This document shows positions 11,958 through 22,318 of a stretch of 64,000 nucleotides of DNA, one piece after another (the first letter of the stretch is position 1; each line of letters starts with the position of its first letter). Source of the DNA: Lantana camara (taxonomy: Eukaryota > Streptophyta > Magnoliopsida > Lamiales > Verbenaceae); NCBI GenBank assembly GCA_037501455.1, contig CM074862.1:85335501-85399500 (forward strand), given 5' to 3'. Made by a program: the position numbers and the translations under genes. The notes beneath the pieces are model-generated. The model was given only the letters and a program-made list of their open reading frames with translations, was not told the origin of the DNA and ran no database searches.

Positions 11958-11993
11958 GGGACGCCCAAGTCTTTTTTTAGAGAAATAACCCTC
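11958..11993 (+). repeat. Left terminal inverted repeat of the large MULE
   Basis: GGGACGCCCAAGTC followed by a T run and, after a divergent stretch, TAACCCTC. It pairs with 46541-46575. About 36 bases align, with most mismatches after the T run. Confidence 0.6.
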
Positions 11994-11997
11994 ATTT

Positions 11998-12735
11998 TCT
12001 TTTCTCTTTTTCTTTCTCGCCTATTATATGACGTGACATATTTAAATCATAAACCAAAGGCAATTAGATGGTTTTGTAAAAGAAGAAACCTGGGGGGCCG
12101 TTTTGCAAAAGATAAGTTATACCAAAAACAAAAACCCTAAACCTCCATATTTTCCTCTCTTCTCTCTTTCTTCTTCGTCGTCTTCTTTTCATTCTCTTCT
12201 CTTAGCCGATGCTTTGGAAATGAAGCTTTAATAATCTTGCCAAACTTGAAATGATAATGGTGGTCGTGACGATTTAATAATCTGCGCCGCAGCCGCTAGC
12301 TCTCCTCCCTCCCCTGCTCCTAATCGTCGTCTCGTCGGCTGCCAAATGTGTCTTATCTCTAGATAGTAGCATGCTGCTTCGTATTTTTTGCACTCAATTC
12401 CGCACAAATTGTGATAAAAAATATAACAAAGCGCATGTTATTATCTTGAGAAATGATAAAATTCTGGTCATTGCTGCTTCATCCGAATGAATTCTTTCCA
12501 TTCTTTTCTCGTCGCCGCCGCTTCTTTGAAAAGCGTTGGGAATAATCTGCCAAACTTTAAATAATAATGCTGGTATTGATGGTTTTGTGTTTGTACTATA
12601 ACACAGAATCATCAATATCAACTGTGTTATTTAGTCGAGTTTGAACCAATCTGCAATTGCCTCACCTGTGGCCAATCTGCAAACGTTCTGGAACATGATG
12701 TTGGCAAAAAATCCAACCAAATTGAGTTTTCAGCG
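11998..12735. other. MULE subterminal region, no gene
   Basis: Mostly pyrimidine-rich sequence without a credible frame. Two weakly similar direct segments (about 12200-12270 and 12500-12575, both with CTTTGAAA or CTTTGGAAA and ATAATCTTGCCAAACTT-like text) suggest an old local duplication. Confidence 0.4.
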
Positions 12736-13787
12736 TCCAAAATCGAGAAATCGAAATCCTTAAGAATCGAGTTCTAGATTCATATAATCTAATACTCGAT
12801 CCTTATGAGTATAGTACTAGATTCAAATAATCTAGTAATAGATCAGTCACTTGAAACGAATTTCCCTTATTTTTTTGAACTCATTATTTGTTGGGGTACG
12901 TAATTTGTGTAATTTAGCAATGATATTTCTTGTTTACCTTTTAAAATCCATATTTTAAGTCATTAACGAATAATTTAGTACTAGATCAGTCACTTGTAAC
13001 GAATAATCTAGTACTAGATTCAAATAATCTAGTCCAAAATGGAGAAATCGAAATCCTAAGAATCGAGTTCCAGATTCATATAATCTAGTACTCGATCCTT
13101 ATGAGTCTAATACTAGATTCAAATAATCTAGTACTAGATCAGTCACTTGAAACAAATTTCCCTTATTTTTTTGAACTCATTATTTGTTGGGGTACGTAAT
13201 ATGTGTAATCTAGCAATGATATTTCTTGTTTACCTTTTAAAATCCATATTTTAAGTCATTAACGAACAATCTAGTACTAGATCAGTCACTTGTAACGAAT
13301 AATCTAGTAATATATTCAAATAATCTGGTCCAAAATGGAGAAATCGAAATCCTTAAGAATCGAGTTCTAGATTCATATAATCTAGTACTAGATTCAAATA
13401 ATCTAGTACTAGATTAGTAATTTTAAGCGAATTTTCCTTATTTTTTTGAACTCATTATTTGTTGAATCTAATACTAGATTCAAATAATCTAGTCCAAAGT
13501 GGAGAAATCGAAATCCTTAAGAATCGAGTTCTAGATTCATCTAATCTAGTACTCGATCCTTATGAGTCTAGTACTAGATTCAAATAATCTAGTACTAGAT
13601 CAGTCACTTGAAACGAATTTCCCTTATTTTTTTGAACTCATTATTTGTTGGGGTACGTAATATGCGTAATCTAGCAGTGATATTTCTTGTTTACCTTTTG
13701 AAATCCATATTTTAAGTCATTAACAAATAATCTAGTACTAGATCAGTCACTTGTAACGAATAATCTAGTACTAGATTCAAATATCTA
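12736..13787. repeat. Tandem array of four ~297-bp units rich in CTAGTACTAG palindromes
   Basis: Units begin with TCCAAAATGGAGAAATCG-like text at 12736, 13033, 13329 and 13493. The third unit is shortened to 164 bases. Each full unit holds about six copies of the palindrome family ATCTAGTACTAGAT, usually set in a larger dyad, CTAGATTCAAATAATCTAG. The array lies about 780 bases inside the left MULE end, the usual place for subterminal transposase binding sites. Confidence 0.85.
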
Positions 13788-14029
13788 GCAGTGATATTTC
13801 TTATTACCTATTTGTTAACTCATTATTACATATCTTAGTGGAGATGATCCCAAACAATTTTGTGTTAGAAGTTCTAAATTAATTCAAATCATAAACATAT
13901 AAATACAAATTTCAACATTTTTATTCTTTTCTGTAAATTAATTAAAATAATAAACACATAAATACGAATTTCAACCTTTTTTTGTCTTTTTTTCTCCTAT
14001 AGTATCACTATCAGCACCACCATCAGACG

Positions 14030-15544
14030 TATTTGAAGTTGAAACACACCACAGGAGTGGGGCTTGAAGTCGAGCAATTAAGGATTGAGCTTCATGAGCA
14101 AGAATGAATGATACAACTATTAACAACAATAAGTAGGGGTGTACATTCGGTAAAAAACCGAACTTTCGGTTATTCGGTTCGGTTAACCGAAGGTTCGGTT
14201 TTTCATTTTACCTAACCGTTTACCGAACCGATCTTGATCGGTTTCGGTTAATAACCGAAAAAACTGAAATTCAATAAAAATAAAAAAAACAAAAACAAAA
14301 ACTGGAAATAAGCTAATAATGAAATGAAAACCTGGAAACAAGTATTAAAATGTGGATATAAGCCTTCATTTAAAACAACAGCAGTCTTCGGTTCAAGGCT
14401 TCATTCAATTCAAACAACACTACTACAACAGAATGCAATTCATGTATTAAAATAACAGCAGCTGACAGTCCAGTAGTCCACATTCTAAACCATATTACAG
14501 CAGCCTCTTTCCTTCAAATTCTTGTTCCTTGAATGCAACCTACAAAATGAAAAATTGAAAACAATTACTTAACCCAAATTTCAGACCATTTCCAGACGAT
14601 TTCAGTCTAATATATTCTAACTAGAGTCTAATCTAAAAGACTAAAACAAGAAATCGACATGGACACATGGTGAGGAAAAAATTCAATCTTCAACAACTAA
14701 TCAAAATCTTCAAGGCAAAGAGAGGAATACTTACTGGGAAACTAAGGTCAAGCGTGATTTGCGAAGCGCAGCTGCGACAGCGTGCGACGGAGAAGTCGAT
14801 TGGAGACTTGCGGTTGCCGGCGACTTGGTGGGTAGCCTCTTGACCTCTTCACTCTTGGGCGTCGGAGACCGGTGAGTGACGGACTGGTGGCGGCCCTGTC
14901 GGCGACCGGAAGAAAGGGTGGTGGGCTGGTGGTGGCGTCTTGGGCTGTGGGCGGCGCGATGGGGGAGTGGTAAAAAGGAAAACCTAGATCTAAAATTGGA
15001 AGGTAAAGTGTGAAATGTCAAGCCTGTGACTGAATTCATGCGAATTTTTGTGAAAGCGTGGAATGGGAAATGAATAACAATTCATAAAACGTGCAACACA
15101 AAAGGGGTTTTTCGGTTTTTTCGGTAAAAACTGAAAACGATCGGTTTTTACCGAAACTGAACCGAAACCGAAAAACCTAAATATCACTAACCGAAACCGA
15201 ACCGAACCATGGTCGGTTCGGTTCGGTTATTAGCGGTTCGGTTTCGGTTATCGGTTCGATTTTTGTTCACCCCTAACAATAAGGTACTTATTGAGCTTGA
15301 GCTTTATGAACCCCAATCCTTAAAAGCTAACTCCAAGCTCTAAACCGGTGGTTTGTTTTCGTCGTCTGCACCTATTTAATCAGCCGTATTTGATTGAAAT
15401 AGGGTTGAGCCAGAACAGGAGTGGAGCTTGAAGATGAAATATCCAGGATTGGGCTTCATGAATGATCTTATTAACAGCAATAAGGTGACTTATTGAGCTT
15501 CACGAACCCCCAATCCTGGATATCTATCTCCAAGCTCCACTCCG
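14030..15544. repeat. Duplicated hairpin-forming segment, one copy split by the hAT element
   Basis: Copy 2 at 15419-15544 is a hairpin: GGAGTGGAGCTTGAAGATG at 15419 pairs with the complement ending in CTCCAAGCTCCACTCC at 15543, with roughly 45-50-base arms. Copy 1 has its left arm at about 14059-14100 and its right arm at about 15285-15345, and the hAT element sits in the loop. Flanking GTTTGTTTTCG and GTCTGC text is also shared, so the whole unit (about 200 bp) was duplicated before the hAT insertion. Confidence 0.65.
14134..15275. mobile_element. Non-autonomous hAT element
   Basis: It begins TAGGGGTGTAC and ends GTTCACCCCTA, flanked by the 8-bp direct repeat ACAATAAG at 14126-14133 and 15276-15283. 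An 8-bp duplication is the hAT signature. Long inverted subterminal regions consist of repeated CGGTTCGGTT/AACCGAACCG text. The centre (about 14730-15050) is richer in GC and has a 102-codon frame on minus that I do not recognise. No transposase is present. Confidence 0.85.
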
Positions 15545-16196
15545 AACCTAGTTTGTTTTCGCGTTTGTCTGCCTCTCTTGAAGAAGAAGAAGAAAGAAAG
15601 AGAAAAGAAAGAAAGAACGAGAGAAAGCGGCTAGGGTTTGGTTTTGCTTGAAGGTGTGAGGATGAGCTTGGTAATTGGACTCTTTATAGAAAGAATTAGG
15701 GCTACATGCATTCAATTAAAGCTATCGCTCGACTGAGTGGTTTTTTTTTTTTAACAATTTTGATGGAAAATTCAATAAATATTATATTAATTATATTATA
15801 TATTTAAATTTGTCAAAACCAAAATATAACATTCAAAAAGAACCCTAAGGCTATATTCAAAATAAATTAAATAATACACTAACTATAAGAAGAAGTTGTC
15901 TAGTAATTAAATTTATCAACTCCAAAAAAAAATCTCCGAGGCTAGAAGCAACCTGAAAAAGGAGGTTCGATCGTCATTCAGCAGATCTAGTGGTTCCCCA
16001 CGCATGAGAAGCTCAATGTAATATAATGAGTAGATTCCACAATCTCCACTGCAAATTAGCAAATGAAATTAAATCAAGATTGAATATTTGAAAAATGTTA
16101 AGGAATCGAGTACGCGATTTAAGGAAAAATAGAAGGATCGAGTACTCGATATAGGTAATCTAGTACTCGACTCTGATATTTTTTTTAATAATATAT
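15545..16196. other. Spacer, no gene
   Basis: A GAA/AAAG purine tract at 15578-15627, then AT-rich sequence. A palindrome cluster occurs at 16105-16171, including a perfect ATCGAGTACTCGAT at 16137-16150, just downstream of the Ulp1-like gene. Confidence 0.5.
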
Positions 16197-16683
16197 TCAG
16201 TTATTATTCTGTGTATGTATGTACCTTCGTATATTTTTTGGACATGGATCAGCAAGTTCCAGCTTCCACATGCGGTTGAGTTTGCTACCTAAATGATTGA
16301 ACTTTCCTGTATGTGCCAATAGTTTGGGAAAGAACACACACAGATGATTCAATGCAATTTGGTAGTTCCTTGATTCGAGTGGTCCACTACTGCTGTTATA
16401 AACTCTGATTGTTTCCTCCTTAATCAAAACCTCGACAGCTACCCAGTGGGAATTTCCAACATTTACTACGCCATAAAATTTATTTACTCCATCCCATGGC
16501 CGGAGATGCAAAGTTGGTGCAACAGCTGTTGTATAATCCCATCGCCCTGCCACTTGATGGGATCATTCCAAATGCGTTTCATCATATCAAATGAATAATC
16601 CACGATTTCGAGGTTGATGGGCTCATTATCATTCAACGTCTTCCCACCCCTGCCATACCTGGAAATGTTCTTACCGCCGGCCT
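16197..16683 (-). pseudogene. Ulp1-like catalytic domain exon of the MULE gene
   Basis: It continues the exon split by the solo LTR (the GGCCT duplication lies in the coding sequence). The text runs RIWNDPIKWQGD, then after a frameshift near 16550 NKFYGVVNVGNSHWVAVEVL and IRVYNSSSGP. HW is the catalytic His motif of C48 peptidases. The expected Asp of the VYDS motif is Asn. The protein stops at 16197 without a recognisable DCG motif for the catalytic Cys, so the protease is inactive. Confidence 0.7.
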
Positions 16684-19600
16684 TGTAGCGCCCCAAGCGG
16701 TGGGCACCACATCCCTGCACTATAACCCGACACGTGCAACGAAACAAAGACTCCGCACACGTGCCAAATCATAGCGAACGGGTGACAAAACAAAAACTCC
16801 AGGCCTAAGCTAGGCGGTACCTAACCCTGTACAAAGAAAGGATGCAAAACAGGACAACAGAAGCAATGCAGAAGAACCAACTTTCGAAAACTTTCTTACA
16901 TAAAACATACAGTGCAAAACAGACATCAAAATCAACTACACGGGTTCGACTAATCCGGCAAACCTGTCATATCCTGTCCCGAACAATTACACAACAAAAC
17001 GGGTTCAACTAATCCAAGCACCTGTCCTAACCTGTCCCGAAATTCTAAACATTCAAAATCATAATCACAAACATGTACAAAACAAATCTTATACAAAATT
17101 TACGAATCATAAATCAGAACAAAGTTCTTAACAAACTTAAACGAACCGACACAGACTCAACAAACACGACACACCGCCGCCTAACACGAACTCCAACGAC
17201 CTAAACCTGCAACTAAAAACATAAAAGGGGGAGGGGTCAGTCCAAAGACTGAGCGAGGGGCCAACCACACACACTATACGTATATATAGAGCACAACACA
17301 TAGTAGAAGCAATGTTCGTGAATCCGGGGTTAGTTTTTGCACGCCAAAACATTTTCCCGTGATAGTATACATATAGGGAGACTTATCAAAACAGAACGAA
17401 CAAAACTTAGCTTATACATGCCTCAAAACATACTTCAAATTCATGCAGACTTAGCACACATATCGGAGCATATTTTTATTAATTTAAAAGCATACCAAAT
17501 TTTATCTTAATTTATGAATCTACCCTCGTTTCACGAACTTATGACAAACAAACGTAAAACTCGGTGGGTACGAGTACACAACCAACCAACTCCTTCATAT
17601 CACGCATAATTTAAGCACACGAAATCAAAATACACATACCTCCTTACTCCGGGTGATGGAAGGGTTGTACACCCCTAACCATCCGCGCTGACGGTCAGGG
17701 TAGTGAGTTTCGCGACACTCACTACCTAAGGACTCCGTCCCCCACCTCCCTCCAAGTGGGTTTCGGGTTGATCCTATTAGTGGAGAAGTGTCCTGGGGTT
17801 GCAACCGGCTACCCCGATGGTCATCCCGGGTCTCCCGAACCACACAATTCCGGGGCCCAAACTTACACTTACACTTATCACGAAAATCGAAAGCTTAAAC
17901 CCGCTAGACTCACACTTATTACAAAGCACATGCATATCGTACTTAACATATCGTACGTACATATCATACCGACCTCAAAATCATAACGAATCAAAGCTAA
18001 GCGTACATAGGCTTATACATAGCTTCATACTTATGGTAAAGCCAACAAATACGTATCTCACACATATCTACATATATATATATATATAGGCTTAAAGTCA
18101 CATGCATTCGAAAACCGGTACATTTCATTAGGGTATAACTATATCCTAACCTCACCTGGTACCAAACACAGCCGAAGACACAACAAATGGTCCACCCCGG
18201 AACCTGCACGACCCACTTGTCACCACCCCGGGTGCACCTGAACCAACTGGACACACAAAACACAACAAAGAGCTCAGACAGACTCAAACAACCATACAGA
18301 GACGCACGGCACATGCTCAAACACTTAAGAAATGTAATCACATAAGCAGGGTTCAAATTCACATCAATTATATGCAAAAGAAAACCTTAGGACATTTTCA
18401 TGAATGCACAAAACGAAATTCATATGATGCACATTTACAAAACAACAAACTAAATTCACATAACACCTTTTATATAAAAAGCACGTATTATAAGACCAAA
18501 TAAATCATCTTATAGCATGCTGCGAATTTCATTTAATTCATAAGATTGTATATTAAATTCCAACCAAATTACTCAACCCTACTAAGTTCATACATTACCT
18601 AACCAATTCATATTTGTACGAATAAATTATTTCTTACGTGCAAAAGTTTCTAATTAATCCTATTAAGTTCCATTTAAGTCATCTATCACATTTTATACGA
18701 AATCTACATATTACAAGGGTAATTAAATCATATAATAGCATGTGACGAATTCATTTAGACCCACGGGGTTACATACCAAATTCCGATTAAGCCATTTAAC
18801 CATTCAAAGTTCATACAATTCATACATTGCATAATAGATTCAAATTCAATTTATGTAATTAAACTTTAATTGCAAAAGTCTCAAATTTAATCATCCAAGG
18901 CATGCTAATTCAACTTTTACTTAATCAAAATTAGCATAATCGTTTTCAAATGTTAAGGTTCAATTAATTCAAATTATACAAATTTGTATTTTCTAAAATT
19001 ACATAAACACCTCTTGTACAAGAATTATACCCAAATGGCATGAAATGAGACTAATATCAACAATAAATCATGAATTCATATATTCCATAATTCATTACTT
19101 ATTTTCAAATACCATGCAATGCATACTCATCAATTTATCGAACATGCAAGAACGAATTACATTTTAAACAATTAACAACTAATACAATTTCGGCATAACG
19201 GGGTTCAATTTACACTTCAAAGCATCAATATCTATCACATTTCATTAAATGTATGATTTCGTATACATCAGAGTTCATATAAATCGATAAGTCAAGCAAA
19301 TCGCAATTAAATTACATTTAGTACAATTAATCAAATAAATCACAAATGCACAAATAAATTCGCAGAAATTAAACCAAGTGTCTGATTGATGAACGGAAAG
19401 TGGCGTTGGACTCACCACGACGAAGCGGATAAATTGTCTGAAGGTCGCCGGAGCACCACCGCCGGAGCTGCCGGAACAGTGGCCGGCCGCCGTTCGGCCG
19501 CCGCCGGAACGTGCCGAAAAATTCCCGAAAATTCACCCATGCAAGGATTCCTCGTGCTCAATCCAATTCCTCGATCAATTTCTAGAAATTCCAAGCCAAT

Positions 19601-20374
19601 TGTCTCTAATTTCAAATCCAAGAATACGAAAACCCTAAAATCTTCAAAATCCAATTACTTCCAAACCGGTGAACGAAAATGAGATCTGAAAGAGGCATTG
19701 CCTTACCCGTAACGAGCTCTTCGAAACCCCAAAGTGGTTGCCAGAGAAAATCCCTGGAGCTAGCCTCCGTCATGAGCCGTCGAAAAGGGCCGGCGAAGTG
19801 GCGGCTCCGCCACTCCTCTCAACCGTGACTGTAAATCGGTGATAACTCCGCCGTTGGTGGCCAGTTGGTCGAGATCTTGGTACGGTTGAAATCGCGTAGT
19901 CAAGCTCTTCGAAATGGACTATTCATTCGTCGAATTCCGTCGAGAAACAAGCGAGTTTTAGTAGTGTATGAAATTACACCTTGGGTGTGTGTGTATATCG
20001 TGGAGAGAGAGAGCGGGAGAAGAGAGAGAGGGCTGAAGCGTGCTCTGTCACATTTAACGAGGATCCGAGTGTTTTATCCCGGGTCCTCGCGCACAAAATG
20101 ATCGGTAGGAGAGGCTAACGACGTCAGAATTGGGCAAAGTTAGAGTCTACGGACTCGTTTCGATACCCCGAACGCGTTGAAGGGGTCAAAGAGGTCAAAA
20201 TCTCGATCGAACGAGCAGTGACCGAAAAACTCCTAAAAGAGAAAATTACAAAGGGGCCCCTAAACTCTAAAAGAGTTCGAAATAGGGTCACGCGAAACAC
20301 AAAATCACATAATTAAACACATAAAAAGGGTGAAACGTGGCATACCTTATACGTCGAACGAACGGGATGTTACA
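16684..20374 (-). mobile_element. Solo LTR of a Tekay-like gypsy element (3.69 kb)
   Basis: It begins TGTAGCGCCCCAAGCGG and ends CGGGATGTTACA, flanked by a perfect 5-bp duplication GGCCT (16679-16683 and 20375-20379). It shares CGGGTTCGACTAATCC, GAGGGGTCAGTC and other blocks with the gypsy LTRs at 3743-6584 and 24095-27023, read in the same orientation. A solo LTR forms by recombination between the two LTRs of a full element. It lacks the GGGAACGGCCGTTCCC cluster of its relatives; a GC-rich CCGGCCGCCG patch lies at about 19455-19510. Confidence 0.9.
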
Positions 20375-20379
20375 GGCCT

Positions 20380-20608
20380 TGCCACCCCTCGCACCTCTGA
20401 CAGCAGTTTCTAGCTTACTGACAACCTGGATATTGCCATCCTTGCCAATGATTACATAATCCTCCTCTGTAATGAGACCCCTTGACAGGTAGTAATTGAT
20501 CTTAAGAAATTGGAAGAAAGTCTCATCAAGGACCACACTATCCTGAGCATAATGATCTTGGTGTGTCTTTTGTTTAAGCCTTATATTGATCAAACACTCT
20601 TCTATATA
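20380..20608 (-). pseudogene. Exon of the DUF1985/Ulp1-like MULE gene (before the protease core)
   Basis: A clean acceptor (TTACAG) precedes YIEECLINIRLKQ; the text continues LDETFFQFLKINY and GLITEEDYVIIG up to GARGGKA, where the solo LTR interrupts it. The reading resumes at GGKNISRYGRGG beyond the LTR. The preceding exon (20962-20812) carries WVFSAKPTDRVRG and ends at a GT donor at 20811. Confidence 0.65.
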
Positions 20609-20811
20609 CTGTAATGGAGTGAATCATAATAATTTGTAAAACTGCATTGGCTGGGGAGAAAAAAATAAGGATCGAACACTTGATATGGTCAATCAAGGAC
20701 TCGATTCCCTTGTGGGAAAATCTTTAGAATCGAGTAATTCATTAATATAATCGAGTGCTCGATGGTACGTGTATTAACGAACATTAACTAACTTATTATT
20801 AATTAGTTTAC
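20609..20811. repeat. Intron of the Ulp1-like gene with palindrome cluster
   Basis: Four members of the palindrome family lie within about 95 bases (20671, 20693, about 20728 and ATCGAGTGCTCGAT at 20750-20763). The flanking exons do not contain it. Confidence 0.6.
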
Positions 20812-21091
20812 CTCTGATTGTAACCATTCCCCATCTATGAGGAGGGTTTCGAAGAATTTCTTGCCAAAATCTTGAGATTGTCCACGAACTCTATCAGTTG
20901 GCTTGGCACTGAACACCCAGTTATATAAGGCCCTGGAATTTGAATTCTCTCCTTTTTTTGGCTAACCAACTGTTGAGAGAGAGAGAGATGCTTTCTTCTT
21001 TTTCTGAACAAGACAGCTGAGGCGGTTGGGGCTGAGCCGTCAACGAGGCTATTGCTTCTTTAGCTTTGGCTCTAGCTTTGACTCTTGTTGT

Positions 21092-21565
21092 TCAAATCTT
21101 TTTAAATTGTTCAGTATATTGTGACAGGAGGTATGTGGGCCTTCTTTTATTTCTCTTTGGTCTTTTAGTTCCCTCAACCTCCTGCACTAATTTCCCACCG
21201 CTTGGCTTGTCTTGTTTTTCCTTTTCCAAATGCTGTAATATTTTCTCAACAGTTACCTTCAATGATTCATAATTAGCATCCGTTTTGAGGTTGAACTGTT
21301 GAATTTTGGAAGGAATTTGAAATGTAGTAGCTTGTGCTGGTGTTGTGGCATTTGGGGTTGTTGTTATGGCTGGTGGGGGTGTTGTTGTGGCTGGCATGGG
21401 TGTTGTTGTGGCTGGAGGTGAGGGAAACCAATCATTGGAGGCATCAATAGGATTATCATCTGGCCGGACTGAAGAGGAATCTGCGGGCGGGGGTAACTCA
21501 TGACTAATGATCAACATGGTGCATCCTTGAAAACATTGATTTAAATAATCAATGGGTTTCATCAA
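21092..21565 (-). pseudogene. Linker exon of the Ulp1-like gene (Pro/Thr-rich, coiled coil, basic patch)
   Basis: A 157-residue open stretch starting near MKPIDYLNQ, with a low-complexity region of PATTTP repeats, then a predicted short coiled coil (ESLKVTVEKILQHLEKEK) and a basic block (TKRPKRNKRRP) that resembles the spacer before the protease in other plant Ulp1-like transposon proteins. The true exon ends are uncertain. Confidence 0.55.
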
Positions 21566-21914
21566 CGTAAGCTGGTTCGTAGAAATCAGCTATATAACTC
21601 TTTTTTTTTTCTCTCTGATCGAAGGAAACAAAAATGGACGCACAGGTACTTGATTCTGATACATGTCAACAAAAATAGATTCAGTATTAAAATTTAAAAA
21701 TACGTTTTTACTGAAGGATCTATTAATCGATTGGGGTGTTCGAGCACTCGATTCACTGATAAAAAACTGAACCATCCATTCATAAGCAGTGTATATAATA
21801 GATCGAGTAATAGATTGTAGTAATTGAGTACTCGATACAGTATTAAAATTTAAAAATACGTTTTTACTGAAGGATCTATTAATCGATTGGGGTGTTCGAG
21901 CACTCGATTCAAAC
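21566..21914. repeat. Intron with a duplicated 74-bp palindrome-bearing segment
   Basis: The segment at 21679-21755 (from CAGTATTAAAATTTAAAAAT to CGAGCACTCGATTCA) is repeated at 21838-21911. Each copy carries TCGAGCACTCGA. Between them lie GATCGAGTAATAGATT (21801) and ATTGAGTACTCGAT (21823). The duplication is recent because the copies are nearly identical. Confidence 0.75.
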
Positions 21915-22318
21915 CTCAGGCCCATGAGTATTTATCTTATACCGCAGATCATCCATTTCCAGTGGGGTCCCTCTCGTGTGCAACCATCTCATTATCCTAG
22001 GGAGTGGCAGTTTGGCCATGTAGGAATCTTCAGGTTCTAAGCCAGCTCCATAACTTGCTATAGTTGGGCACATTTCGTACGCCCAAGCCTAATCAAGAAA
22101 AACAAAAAACAATTGTATCATAAAAATTACTTATTTACATTATAAATTAGCAATGTACAAATGCAAATTGCAATCAAGGCTCACCTACAATGCCAACGGG
22201 AAATATCCTTTTCCTTCATTTTTATTGATTCTATTATCACATCGAAGGACAATAGACCGGGGTATTTGTAAAAAAAAATTCAAATCACTGGCAAAGCAAA
22301 TGAAGTCCTTATTTACAT
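21915..22318 (-). pseudogene. DUF1985 exons of the Ulp1-like MULE gene
   Basis: Exon 22318-22185 encodes FICFASDLNFF, LRCDNRINKNEGKGYFPLAL and then a TAG where relatives have Gln, directly before a GTGAGC donor. After a 96-base intron, exon 22088-21915 encodes AWAYEMCPTIASYGAGLEP and PRIMRWLHTRGTP. GYFPLA(I/L)QAWAYE is a familiar junction in DUF1985 proteins. The upstream side is lost at the gypsy fragment boundary. Confidence 0.7.

Noticed and set aside
14731..15039. 102-codon minus frame in the hAT element
   Set aside because: Low-complexity Ser/Pro/Arg product with no recognisable domain; could be captured sequence but cannot be supported.
19386..19682. 98-codon GC-rich plus frame in the gypsy solo LTR
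   Set aside because: It lies wholly inside an LTR with a matching target duplication; composition-driven frame.
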